Positions 1 to 8,057 of a DNA stretch of 64,000 nt are shown piece after piece. Source of the DNA: Flavobacterium amniphilum (lineage in GTDB: Bacteria; Bacteroidota; Bacteroidia; Flavobacteriales; Flavobacteriaceae); NCBI RefSeq assembly GCF_023634845.1, contig NZ_JAMLJL010000008.1, positions 124,001 to 188,000 on the forward strand. Direction: 5' to 3'. Position 1 is the stretch's first letter. Each line of letters starts with the position of its first letter. The translations under genes and the position numbers were made by a program. A model generated the notes under the pieces. The model had not been told where the DNA came from. It worked only from the letters and a program-made list of their open reading frames with translations, and made no database searches.

Positions 1-1
1 C

Positions 2-343
2 AATGCTAACGAGGGAAATTCTATTAGTCAATCTTACCAATCGTTTCATTCTAAAACTCAGTTCTTTGCTGATTTGGTGGCTACTATTTCTACTTTCGGA
101 AGTGACTACTGTCCGGTAAACCCAAAACTAAATGAGGTATCCCTCAAAGATTTGTATGACAACGCTGTGGCTGCTAACAATCTTATTGTAGAATCAAATG
201 CAAAGTTTGTTTTAATTAATGAGAAGCGGATTGATGCTTACTTTAATCTTTCGCAAAATGCAATAGGTGTCAAAGAAAGTATTAAGGCGCAATTTGGGCC
301 ACAGTCTGTTGAATACCGAATTGTCAAAGGCTTGTATATTTAA
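2..343 (+). CDS. 3' end of a conserved hypothetical protein (partial)
   Basis: The reading frame is open from the left edge to a TAA at 341-343, giving 113 visible C-terminal residues; the true start lies outside the window. I do not recognise the family. The visible part looks soluble, with no membrane segment and no sorting domain, and ends in a compact segment with the motif SVEYRIVKGLYI. The last 35 or so codons and 27 bp of trailer occur again at 2348-2489, on the far side of the PRTase/NADAR pair, so this gene either belongs to a tandem family or was partly duplicated when that cassette arrived. An internal TTG at 74 is unlikely to be the start because the frame stays open upstream. Confidence 0.6.
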   Translation, partial: NANEGNSISQSYQSFHSKTQFFADLVATISTFGSDYCPVNPKLNEVSLKDLYDNAVAANNLIVESNAKFVLINEKRIDAYFNLSQNAIGVKESIKAQFGPQSVEYRIVKGLYI

Positions 344-370
344 ATTCTTTTACTTTTTATAAATGTGAAT
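229..370 (+). repeat. Direct repeat copy 1 (3' end of host gene)
   Basis: This is one copy of a direct repeat of about 140 bp; by my count 133 of 140 positions match 2350-2489. It covers the last codons of the partial gene and its 3' trailer. The two copies flank the whole PRTase/NADAR cassette at a distance of 2119 bp. Confidence 0.85.
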
Positions 371-423
371 TTATATACACTTAAAATAATGAAGATTTTT
401 TAAGGTGGTGATTAGTGTTTTTG

Positions 424-1044
424 TTAGACGAGACTGTCTTCTAAAAGACTTTCATTGTGGAAGTCAATTACCATATCGTCACATATAATATCAATGTGCT
501 GATTGTAAAGTAGAAGAGCTGGAACGGAAGGGGGGTGTACACAATAAATACGATTGTTGTCTTCAACGTATTTTTCTCTTAACTCCATTAATAGTCTGCC
601 TAAAGCGTTTACGCCTATTAATTCATCATTGTTTGAAGATTTAGCTCCCCAAATCTTATTGTCAGTTGCATATTCAACAATTGATTTGTTTTGAGTGTCT
701 CTAAGTATTTTGCTGAATTTGTCCCAATTTTGAGCTAATTTAATTTCTAAAGCCCAGCGCATTACTTTAATTTGAATTTTTTCCCAATCAGGACGAGAAT
801 ATTGTGCTTTGTATTTATTACTAATCATTTTTGCCTTCATGGCATTATCTTGACTAATAATTTCAAATTGGATTTCTGGGTTAGTTGGATAGCGCATTGC
901 TTGATACAGATGCTCAGATGAAGGAACTATTATTTCGTTAATGAACAATGAAAACCCTGATGCCATGTTGGATAAACCTCCAAACGGTTCAGTTGTTTTT
1001 CTAAAAACAATTACCTCTTTAGATTTATACGTTCTGCTATTCAT
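424..1044 (-). CDS. NADAR family protein (YbiA/RibX-like fold)
   Basis: A 206-residue protein with the signatures of the NADAR family: an N-terminal FGGLSNMA, then SSEHLYQAMRYPTN, a basic helix with MKAK, and the late segment IVEYATDNKIWGAKSSNN followed by NALGRLLMELR. NADAR proteins act on N-glycosidic bonds of NAD- or riboflavin-related nucleotides; some characterised members paired with DarT1-type toxins remove ADP-ribose from guanine. The gene sits 32 bp downstream of the PRTase-like gene on the same strand, so the two probably form an operon. There is a tail of about 50 residues after the NADAR core. The family call is firm. The role as antidote or effector is inferred, and the substrate is unknown. 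Confidence 0.85.
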   Translation of the reverse strand: MNSRTYKSKEVIVFRKTTEPFGGLSNMASGFSLFINEIIVPSSEHLYQAMRYPTNPEIQFEIISQDNAMKAKMISNKYKAQYSRPDWEKIQIKVMRWALEIKLAQNWDKFSKILRDTQNKSIVEYATDNKIWGAKSSNNDELIGVNALGRLLMELREKYVEDNNRIYCVHPPSVPALLLYNQHIDIICDDMVIDFHNESLLEDSLV

Positions 1045-1076
1045 AGTTAAAAGTTAGGGTAAATATAGTAAATATT

Positions 1077-2135
1077 TTAGTTCCCTCTATTGTGTAACGG
1101 AAAAAGACCTTTCCAATTGTGTGTAACATTATCCCACCAAAATACAATTGGACATGTGTTGCTTACATTTCGCCAAGTAAAAAACAAGGTTCCAGTTCCA
1201 AAAGTTTTATAACCCGGATAAGTTTTTCCTAATGGTCTATGTTTACGTTTGCTTTCAGGATCTTGAATTTGATTAATAATTTCAATCCCCTTGTCAAGAA
1301 AAATATGTTCAAGGCGTAATCTGTTTGTCTTTGAAGAAAAAAAAGTTTCTTGATTTGGTTGTGATTGTTTTCGATAAGCCCTATCTGCTTGTTTTGTTGC
1401 TTGGTCGAGTCCAGTAAGATAAACATCATAATCGTTTTTTGATTTTACTGGATAAATTAAATTTAAACGTTGATTAAACTCTTTAATGTTGTTTTCAACT
1501 GTATAGTGAGTTTTAATTGGAAATGCTTTGTAATCCAAAAAAAAGTTTTCCTCTGTAAATCTGTTTTTTAAAATATATCTTGCATTAACTGCACCCCAAG
1601 TATGGATACAGAAAAAATAGGATAAAATTTTAATTTCTTTGTTCTTTAATGCGTTGAGTAAATTGTTTTCAGATATGTATTTATGAATTTCGAAATTAAA
1701 TTTACCGCCACTACCAATTACATCATCCAAATAAATATAATTCCTTATGCCCAAAGTGCCGCAGATATCCAATGAAAAACCAGTATTTTGAATTAAGATT
1801 TCATTAAGTATTGATAGTAGTACCGTTTGGCTTTTTTCAGCTCCTTGAATTGAGATAAAATGAGTCTCTCTTAAAAAAGTTTCTATATTTTGATAGTCAA
1901 AGTAGGTTGTGGCCTTATTAATAAATTCAAGAAGTATTTCTTTTGCTTTTTGTTTTGAAATATACACACCTTGTTTTAATATGTGTAAAACTTCATTTAA
2001 AACAAATTCTCGATCATCAGCATCAAACTGATTTACCCATTCAATAACGTGTTGTGATGACATAACAAAGCCATTATCATAATCAGAATGATAATCATTT
2101 GTTATTAATACTATTTTTTCTGCGATTTCTTCCAA
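1077..2135 (-). CDS. Phosphoribosyltransferase-like conflict-system protein (PRTase-CE type)
   Basis: A 352-residue soluble protein. Residues 134-145 read YIYLDDVIGSGG, which matches the PRPP-binding loop of type I phosphoribosyltransferases (two acidic residues, then a small Gly/Ser-rich turn). An alpha-helical N-terminus with a WVNQF segment precedes it, and the C-terminus carries LFFTWRNVSNTCPIVFWW, similar to the W-N-[TS]-x-x-x-x-P-[IV]-x-W ending I associate with PRTase-CE proteins of predicted bacterial conflict systems. The longest frame uses a TTG start; the first in-frame ATG (residue 25) would remove conserved-looking sequence. It is the first gene of a two-gene unit with the NADAR gene. 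Whether it transfers phosphoribose, cleaves a nucleotide or acts as a regulator cannot be told from sequence. Confidence 0.7.
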   Translation of the reverse strand: MEEIAEKIVLITNDYHSDYDNGFVMSSQHVIEWVNQFDADDREFVLNEVLHILKQGVYISKQKAKEILLEFINKATTYFDYQNIETFLRETHFISIQGAEKSQTVLLSILNEILIQNTGFSLDICGTLGIRNYIYLDDVIGSGGKFNFEIHKYISENNLLNALKNKEIKILSYFFCIHTWGAVNARYILKNRFTEENFFLDYKAFPIKTHYTVENNIKEFNQRLNLIYPVKSKNDYDVYLTGLDQATKQADRAYRKQSQPNQETFFSSKTNRLRLEHIFLDKGIEIINQIQDPESKRKHRPLGKTYPGYKTFGTGTLFFTWRNVSNTCPIVFWWDNVTHNWKGLFPLHNRGN

Positions 2136-2347
2136 TCTTAGATTCTTTTTTGGTGTGTTTAATTATGGTTTTGATATTGCATTTTTTGTGTAGAAGTAAA
2201 TTTAATTTTTTTAAACCTAAAAAATCGTTTTTGAAAAAAAATAAATTTTTACAGCTATATCTATGGTTATTTAGTTTGGAATTTTGTAGTAGTTCAAATG
2301 TGCGAAATTTTTAAATGCCATTTGTTTGTTTTAACCAATACAAAGAG
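2136..2347 (-). promoter_or_regulatory. AT-rich upstream region of the PRTase/NADAR operon
   Basis: A very AT-rich stretch with poly-A/T runs and no supportable ORF (the + strand frame here is low-complexity Phe/Leu). It must hold the promoter of the minus-strand cassette. I see no convincing TTG/TAnnTTTG pair at standard spacing. Confidence 0.35.
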
Positions 2348-2489
2348 AATTAATGTTTACTCCAATCTTTCGCAAAATGCAATAGGTGTCATAGAAAGTA
2401 TTAAGGCGCAATTTGGGTCACAGTCTGTTGAATACCGAATTGTCAAAGGCTTGTATATTTAAATTCTTTTACTTTTTATAAACGTGAAT
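2348..2489 (+). pseudogene. Second copy of the host-gene 3' end (gene fragment)
   Basis: This repeats 229-370, including the same TAA (2460-2462) and the start of the trailer. In frame it would still encode YSNLSQNAIGV through VKGLYI, with two visible substitutions (K to I, P to S), but nothing upstream encodes the rest of the protein. It is therefore a truncated duplicate and not a gene. Homology ends sharply on both sides. Confidence 0.8.
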
Positions 2490-2493
2490 ATCA

Positions 2494-2735
2494 TTTGGTG
2501 TTGAGCCTTGTGTAAAGGGTGTTGAACTAAGTGTAAAGGGTGTTGAGTCTGTTGTGTTTAGTGTAAAGGCTTAAGTAGAAGGTGTTGTGTCTTGTGTTGA
2601 AGGTTTTTTTTCCTGTGTGTTTGGTGTTGGACTTAATGTGTAAGGTGTTGAGCTTTGTGTGTTTGGTGTGTAAGCTTGTGTAATGAGTGTTGATGTCTAT
2701 GTGAAGAGTGTTGAGCCTTCTGCAAAGTTTGCTAT
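2494..2735 (-). repeat. Degenerate GTGTTGA/GTGTAAA tract, possible decayed Thr/Ser/Pro repeat coding region
   Basis: The + strand is strongly G+T biased and built from imperfect units of about 21 nt (GGTGTTGA, about 6 nt, GTGTAAA). Read on the minus strand in one frame it gives runs such as TPFTLSSTPFTQGSTP, broken by two in-frame stops. No intact ORF remains. It could be a dead surface-repeat gene or simple-sequence drift. The remaining bases up to 2760 show nothing else. Confidence 0.5.
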
Positions 2736-2760
2736 GACTTAATATTTATTTCCAAAGCAT

Positions 2761-2787
2761 AAAAAAGCCCCTGTTTTACCAAGGGCT
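2761..2787 (-). terminator. Intrinsic terminator of the SDR gene
   Basis: On the minus strand an 8-bp stem (AGCCCTTG/CAGGGGCT, one G-U pair) with a 6-nt loop is followed by six U. It lies 12 bp after the SDR stop. Confidence 0.85.
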
Positions 2788-2798
2788 CTCTATTTGGG

Positions 2799-3566
2799 TT
2801 AAACATGAATTCCTCCAGAAGCTTCTATTCTTTGTCCGTTGACCCATTTCGACTCGTCTGAACAAAGGAAAGCAACTACACTGCCGATATCATCAGGTTT
2901 TCCAACTCTCCCCAGCGGTGTCAGATTGCTGATCATCTGGTTTAAGTCTTTGTCGTCTCTTAGTCTTCCGCCTCCAAAATCGGTTTCAATCGCACCGGGA
3001 GCTACTGAATTGGAACGTATTTTTCTTGGCCCGAATTCCACTGCCTGGTAACGGGTCAATCCGTCTATGGCGGCTTTCATGATGGCATATGCGGCGTATC
3101 CGTTGTAGCTGAAACGGGAAAGCCCGGATGAGGTATTCACAATGCTTCCGCCATCGTTGATGTGTGGGACTAATTTCTGGGTTAAAAAGAAAGGTGCCTT
3201 CAAATGAATGTCACTCATGGCGTCAAATCCGGCTTCGGTGGTCTCGCTGATCGATGCATGATAGCCTGATCCGGCATTGTTGACCAAAGCGTCTATTTTT
3301 TCAGTGCCAAAGTCGCTTGTAAGCGTGTTTTGTAAGTGGGTTGTAAAAGAATCAAACGAAGAAATGTCCGATAAGTCTAATTGAAGAAGACTTGCTTTTC
3401 TTCCTAAGGCTTGTATCTCGGTTACGGTTTTCGCTGCGTCTTCTTTTTGGGATTGATACGTGATGATGACGTCAAATCCTTTTTGGGCAAGCTGCAATGC
3501 CGAATTTTTTCCCAATCCGCGGCTGCCTCCTGTAACTAATGCAATTTTGTTGATATTGTTTGTCAT
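2799..3566 (-). CDS. SDR family NAD(P)-dependent oxidoreductase
   Basis: A classical short-chain dehydrogenase of 255 residues when started at ATG 3566; the longer TTG start at 3593 adds nine residues ahead of the Rossmann strand and is less likely. The cofactor loop TGGSRGLG is near residues 12-19, NNAG in mid-protein, and the catalytic pair sits in YAIMK after a serine in TSSG. The C-terminal GGIHV is typical of the family. The substrate cannot be assigned. It lies 92 bp downstream of an AraC-type regulator on the same strand, which may control it. Confidence 0.9.
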   Translation of the reverse strand: MTNNINKIALVTGGSRGLGKNSALQLAQKGFDVIITYQSQKEDAAKTVTEIQALGRKASLLQLDLSDISSFDSFTTHLQNTLTSDFGTEKIDALVNNAGSGYHASISETTEAGFDAMSDIHLKAPFFLTQKLVPHINDGGSIVNTSSGLSRFSYNGYAAYAIMKAAIDGLTRYQAVEFGPRKIRSNSVAPGAIETDFGGGRLRDDKDLNQMISNLTPLGRVGKPDDIGSVVAFLCSDESKWVNGQRIEASGGIHV

Positions 3567-3658
3567 TTTGATAGGTATTAAATTACAGTACAAAGTTGCG
3601 CCGGTTTCAGTGATTTTCCGTTGCTCGAAACAATCTGTTTTTTGCGAAAATCAAATAA

Positions 3659-4588
3659 TCAGTTCCGGAAGGCTAATGGGGAGAGTCCGGATTGTTTTTT
3701 GAAGAAGTTGGAAAAGTGTGCAACTTCCTCAAATCCTAAACAATTTGATATCTCGGAAATGTTCCAACTCGTACTCTTCAGCAATACCTTCGATTCCTGT
3801 AATATTCTCGAAGTGATGATTTCACTTGTGGTCTTTCCGGTTCTTTCTTTTAAGGTTTTGTTTAAATGGTTGACGTGTACGTTCAATGTTTCGGCATAAT
3901 CCTTCGGATTGCGCAATAACAAGGCTTGTGTGCTCGACTCGATCGGGAATTGTCTTTCCAGTAGTTCCAAAAACAGGGAGGTGATCCGTGAAGATGCATT
4001 CATATTGTCTATCAGCGAATCCATCGGTTTTAATTTCTGCCCGTTGTGCAGTAATTCAATGACATAGTTGCGGAGTAAGTCGTACTTGAACTGGTAATCC
4101 GACTGTATTTCGTTGTGCATCTTGACAAAAATGGATTCTATTTCCTGGTATTGTCTGGCATCCAGCCGGAAGATGAAATCGGTATTGGGCTGATAGATTG
4201 GTAACTCGTCCAGCAATAAGCCTGTTTTCGATTTGGTCATGAAATCTTCGGTAAATACACAAAAATGTCCTTTCTGGTTGTTGTCATAAGGCGTGTATCT
4301 GTAGGGTATCTTCGGAGTGGCGAATAAAATGGCAAAGTCTTCTATTTCAATAGTCTTGTCGGCATATTCGACTTTGTTCTTTCCGTTGATCAGGCTTATT
4401 TTGTAATAGGTTCTTCGGTTGTAGGGCATCGCAGGCTTGGCTTTACACGCGCCAAACATCTCCCCGATGTCAAAAACATTGAAATGGCCTACATCTTTTT
4501 TGTCCATCTCCTCTACATACTTGATCACTTCGGGACAATACTCCCCGAACATCTCATCATAAAACTCTTTAATGGTTGTTGTAGTCAT
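3659..4588 (-). CDS. AraC family transcriptional regulator
   Basis: A 309-residue protein from ATG 4588 (a TTG nine bases upstream is the alternative). The N-terminal 200 residues form a cupin-like sensor region. The last 100 carry the double helix-turn-helix of AraC/XylS proteins: NVHVNHLNKTLKERTGKT, then ISEISNCLGFEEVAHFSNFFKKQSGLSP, a standard second HTH. This type usually activates an adjacent gene; the SDR gene immediately downstream is the obvious candidate. A TACCTTTA sequence at about 4602-4609 on the minus strand is close to the -7 consensus. Confidence 0.9.
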   Translation of the reverse strand: MTTTTIKEFYDEMFGEYCPEVIKYVEEMDKKDVGHFNVFDIGEMFGACKAKPAMPYNRRTYYKISLINGKNKVEYADKTIEIEDFAILFATPKIPYRYTPYDNNQKGHFCVFTEDFMTKSKTGLLLDELPIYQPNTDFIFRLDARQYQEIESIFVKMHNEIQSDYQFKYDLLRNYVIELLHNGQKLKPMDSLIDNMNASSRITSLFLELLERQFPIESSTQALLLRNPKDYAETLNVHVNHLNKTLKERTGKTTSEIITSRILQESKVLLKSTSWNISEISNCLGFEEVAHFSNFFKKQSGLSPLAFRN

Positions 4589-4644
4589 GAGTTGCAAAAT
4601 TCAAACAGGTAAAGGTAGTGAAAATTTGCACTGATTGATGCCAA

Positions 4645-4679
4645 TAAAAAAATCCCGTCTTGTTTAACGAGACGGGATT
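4645..4679 (-). terminator. Intrinsic terminator of the C1 peptidase gene
   Basis: A perfect 10-bp stem (AATCCCGTCT/AGACGGGATT) with a 9-nt loop, followed by seven U on the minus strand. Confidence 0.92.
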
Positions 4680-4701
4680 CCTGATTGATGATATGTTGTA
4701 A

Positions 4702-5892
4702 TTACAGTTTCAATTTAGAAGCAATCGCTGCCGGAACTGCTTTCTTGTGTAACATGATTGAAGTGGCTTTGTATTTGGCAAATTCTTTGGTCATGTATAA
4801 GTATCCTTTGTAATCGTTAGTTACACCCCAAGAGTTTTTCACGATATAGTATTCTTTACCGTTTTGGTCTTTTGAAATACCTACGATGTGCATTCCGTGG
4901 TCATCAGTAGTCAAATAGTTGTCAAATGCTTTCTGACGGATTTCTTCGGTAACTACTAATTCTTTCTTAGGTCCGTTGAATAAATCTGCTTTTTCTTCAG
5001 CATTCATATCTTCCACTCTTTTTTCAGGAACAAAAGCAACACCGTTTTTCCAAGAGAAACTTTTCTCGCTAACATCACCTGCCCATGCAACAGTATAACC
5101 GTTTTTCAATGCGCTGTCGATGGTTTCGATCAGTTCGTTCATCTTTACGTTGTATACCTGATCAAATGACCAGTTGTCCGGAACCATTAAAACGAATTTA
5201 GAATAATAAGGGTATTGTTGTAAGGATGAAATTTCAACGTAATCGTCAGCGTTGATTCCTACTACTTCTTTGGCGAAAGTCTCAGCAGTATATTTTTTAC
5301 CGTTGTAGTCAAATGATGCAGGAACCGCTCCTAAATAAGCATCAATGATACCGGCATAAGCTTTTTCCCAGTTGGGAGTCAACTCACCGTTAGGGTTGGT
5401 AACAACCGCTTTTAAGAAAGCTTCTGTTAAAGCACCCATCTCGGCAAATTTGTTTTTATCGGTACCGTAGTTCAAACCTGTATACACAGATTGCGGAACA
5501 GCACCATATTTTTTGTACATATTGATTACGTCGTGAAACGCTCCACCGTCACCTAAAGAAACCGAACCGTGCATACGAACGTAGTTCTTTCCTTTTTCAA
5601 CATAAGCATTACGTGCCGAAAAGATTTGTGATAATTCAACCGGCTTTTTACCCATACGGATCATTTCTGATTCCAAAAATGAATTCGCTGAATAACTCCA
5701 GCAAGTTCCTGATGATCCCTGGTTTTTAATTGAAGTATTCTCGATGTTGATTACATCTGAAAACTTGAATGCTTCTTTGCTTTTTTCGCTTGTATTGGTC
5801 TTAAGTGAATTGACTAAGTTGTCTTGTGCAAAAGACGTTACACCCACAAATAGTGATGCTGCAACGATTAATGGTTTGGTAATTGTATACAT
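4702..5892 (-). CDS. Secreted C1 family cysteine peptidase (bleomycin hydrolase/aminopeptidase C-like)
   Basis: 396 residues starting with a signal peptide that ends near SFA-Q (residue 22). The papain-fold active site is complete: oxyanion Gln58 and nucleophile Cys64 in NQGSSGTCWSYSAN, the histidine in DHGMHIVG (about residue 335), and the asparagine in YIVKNSWG (about 353). The spacing between Cys and His and the GKEYYIVKNSWG ending match the PepC/bleomycin hydrolase branch, whose members trim peptides from the N-terminus. The signal peptide suggests a periplasmic or exported form, probably for peptide nutrition. It is a single-gene unit with its own terminator. Confidence 0.93.
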   Translation of the reverse strand: MYTITKPLIVAASLFVGVTSFAQDNLVNSLKTNTSEKSKEAFKFSDVINIENTSIKNQGSSGTCWSYSANSFLESEMIRMGKKPVELSQIFSARNAYVEKGKNYVRMHGSVSLGDGGAFHDVINMYKKYGAVPQSVYTGLNYGTDKNKFAEMGALTEAFLKAVVTNPNGELTPNWEKAYAGIIDAYLGAVPASFDYNGKKYTAETFAKEVVGINADDYVEISSLQQYPYYSKFVLMVPDNWSFDQVYNVKMNELIETIDSALKNGYTVAWAGDVSEKSFSWKNGVAFVPEKRVEDMNAEEKADLFNGPKKELVVTEEIRQKAFDNYLTTDDHGMHIVGISKDQNGKEYYIVKNSWGVTNDYKGYLYMTKEFAKYKATSIMLHKKAVPAAIASKLKL

Positions 5893-5987
5893 GTATTTAT
5901 AGTTTTTTGTGAATTTGTCGGTAAAAATAGAAATCGGTTACAAAGGAGTGTGTTATTTAACATCAATTTATTCTTTTTTTAAGAAAA

Positions 5988-6020
5988 AATCCCTTCTCGC
6001 TCTTAAAACAAGAAGGGATT
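5988..6020 (-). terminator. Intrinsic terminator of the S9 peptidase gene
   Basis: A 10-bp stem (AATCCCTTCT/AGAAGGGATT) with a 13-nt loop and a U tract on the minus strand, just after the stop at 6028. Confidence 0.9.
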
Positions 6021-6027
6021 TCTGATA

Positions 6028-7941
6028 TTATAGTGTCTCTTTTAGCCATTTGAAGAATTCACGTTGCCATACCAAAGCGTTTTGAGGCTTCAATACCCAG
6101 TGGTTTTCTTCCGGGAAAAGCAAGAAACGGCTTTTGATCCCTTTTAATTGTGCTGCCTGGAAAGCTTCCTGTCCTTGCCCGATTGGCACACGGTAATCTT
6201 TTCCACCCTGAATGATTAAGATTGGTGTGTTCCAGTTGTTAACCATAGTAATCGGGTTGAATTCGTTATAGGTTTTCTGTGCGGTTTTGTTTTCAGTCTC
6301 CCAATAAGCGCCTCCTGAATCCCAGTTGGTGAAGAAAACTTCCTCAGTGGTTCCGTACATACTTTTGGTGTTGAAAATTCCACAGTGTGAAATGAAAGTC
6401 TTGAATCTGTTTTTATGGATTCCGGCCAATTGGAATACAGAGTATCCACCATAACTGGCACCAACAGCTCCTAAACGTGTTTTGTCTACATAGGCTTCTT
6501 TTGCCACATCATCAATCGCAGCTAAATAATCATCCATTACCTGACCGCCCCAGTCTCCTGAAATCTGTTCGTTCCATTTAACTCCATGACCGGGCATTCC
6601 ACGACGGTTTGGTGCTACTACAATGTAACCTTGTGCTGCAATCGTCTGGAAATTCCAACGGTATGAATAGTATTGTGTTAAAGCGCTTTGCGGTCCTCCC
6701 TGGCAGTATAATAAAGTGGGGTATTTTTTAGAAGCATCAAAGTTTGGAGGTAAAATTACCCAAACCACCATCTTTTTACCGTCGGTTGTGGTAACGTAAC
6801 GTTTTTCGGTTTTGCTTAAGGCTAATTTGCTGTAAGTTTCGGTGTTCACGTTTGTGATTTGCTTCCATGATTTTTTTGCTAAATCATATGAATAAAGTTC
6901 AGAAGCATGGTTCATGTCGTTTCTTGCCACAATAACATTGGTTCCTGAGAAACCTACGATTTCTGTTACGTCAAAAGTTCCGTTGGTGATTTGTTTAACG
7001 GTGATTGCAATTCTTGTTAACCCCGGGAAGTTGACTTCAAAAAGTTGTTTGGTTCCGTCAACCGGAGCAATGAAATATACTTTTTTGCCGTCAACACTCC
7101 ATTTGAAACTTTCTACAGTTCCGTCCCAGGCAGATGTCAGGTTCATGTGCATCCCTTTGAAGCTAACGATGATGTCGTTTTTGTCTGCTTCGTAACCGTC
7201 ACGCTTCATTTGTAACCAGCTTAAATCTCCTTTTGGTGAAAAGGTTGGATGTGTATCATAACCTAAATTACCTTCAGTAAGATTCTTGGTTTCCTTGGTG
7301 TCAATATTATATTGGTATAAATCAGTGTTAGTGCTGGTTGCATAAGCGGTTCCAGCTTTCTTTTTACAAACATAGATGATGTTTTTGCTATCTGGCGACC
7401 AAATGTAATCTTCATCGCCTCCAAAAGGTTTTTGAGGAGAATCATACGCTTCGTTTGGCATAATGTCAACCGGGGCAGCCAGTCTTACGTTTGGTGCCGG
7501 AACACCACCGAAAAAGACATGGTTGTAAGTTCCGTCTCTCCAGGTGTCCCAGTGACGGTAATCCAATCCGTTATAGACTTTAGCATCGGATTTAGTCAAT
7601 TCAGGGTAAACGTCTTTCCCTAAAACAGAATTTACTTTCACTTCTTTATGGGAAAGAAGGTATAATCCGTCAGGTGAAATATTTTTGTCTTTCAGTATTT
7701 CTTTCGTGTCTGGAATTTCAATTGCTGTTCCGCCATTTAACGGAATGCTGTAGAATTTTGAATTGGATTTGTTTTCTTCTACAGAAGGTGTTGCCACTTT
7801 GTATACAATGTTTTTTCCGTCTTTGGAAATGCCAAGCGGTGTAACGCGTCCCAGTTTCCAAAGTAATTCAGGAGTCATGACATCCTGGGCATTTGCTGAT
7901 AATCCCATTATTCCAAGAGTTAAAATAAGTAGTTTTTTCAT
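6028..7941 (-). CDS. S9 family prolyl oligopeptidase-type dipeptidyl/acylaminoacyl peptidase
   Basis: 637 residues. Residues 1-18 are a signal peptide (MKKLLILTLGIMGLSANA). The N-terminal half is a WD40/TolB-like beta-propeller with repeated blade motifs (SPDGLYLLS, SPDSKNIIYV, SPKGDLSWLQ). The C-terminal alpha/beta-hydrolase carries the nucleophile in GASYGGYS (about Ser495), an acid in GGKDYRVP (about 580) and the catalytic histidine in EENHWV (about 611). Family members cleave short peptides in the periplasm, often after proline. It stands alone between two terminators. Confidence 0.93.
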   Translation of the reverse strand: MKKLLILTLGIMGLSANAQDVMTPELLWKLGRVTPLGISKDGKNIVYKVATPSVEENKSNSKFYSIPLNGGTAIEIPDTKEILKDKNISPDGLYLLSHKEVKVNSVLGKDVYPELTKSDAKVYNGLDYRHWDTWRDGTYNHVFFGGVPAPNVRLAAPVDIMPNEAYDSPQKPFGGDEDYIWSPDSKNIIYVCKKKAGTAYATSTNTDLYQYNIDTKETKNLTEGNLGYDTHPTFSPKGDLSWLQMKRDGYEADKNDIIVSFKGMHMNLTSAWDGTVESFKWSVDGKKVYFIAPVDGTKQLFEVNFPGLTRIAITVKQITNGTFDVTEIVGFSGTNVIVARNDMNHASELYSYDLAKKSWKQITNVNTETYSKLALSKTEKRYVTTTDGKKMVVWVILPPNFDASKKYPTLLYCQGGPQSALTQYYSYRWNFQTIAAQGYIVVAPNRRGMPGHGVKWNEQISGDWGGQVMDDYLAAIDDVAKEAYVDKTRLGAVGASYGGYSVFQLAGIHKNRFKTFISHCGIFNTKSMYGTTEEVFFTNWDSGGAYWETENKTAQKTYNEFNPITMVNNWNTPILIIQGGKDYRVPIGQGQEAFQAAQLKGIKSRFLLFPEENHWVLKPQNALVWQREFFKWLKETL

Positions 7942-8005
7942 TTTTATATTTTTTGAAAGTGTCGCTAAATTACTGAAAATTTTATCACAGCCGGATTGTT
8001 GCCAT

Positions 8006-8034
8006 AAAAAAACGCCTCCGGTTAAGAAGGCGTT
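8006..8034 (-). terminator. Intrinsic terminator of the T9SS metalloprotease gene
   Basis: A stem built on AACGCCT and AGGCGTT around a 10-nt loop, with a run of seven U on the minus strand. Confidence 0.85.
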
Positions 8035-8057
8035 TTATGTTTGGTTTGGTTTTGTGT

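Noticed and set aside
2099..2314. Small Phe/Leu-rich + strand protein
   Set aside because: It is low-complexity AT-rich sequence over the cassette promoter; nothing supports translation.
2494..2735. CRISPR-like array
   Set aside because: Units are degenerate, about 21 nt long with no distinct spacers, and no cas gene is near.
1..2760. Insertion sequence or prophage
   Set aside because: No transposase, integrase or phage gene and no terminal inverted repeats were found; only a direct repeat of a gene end.
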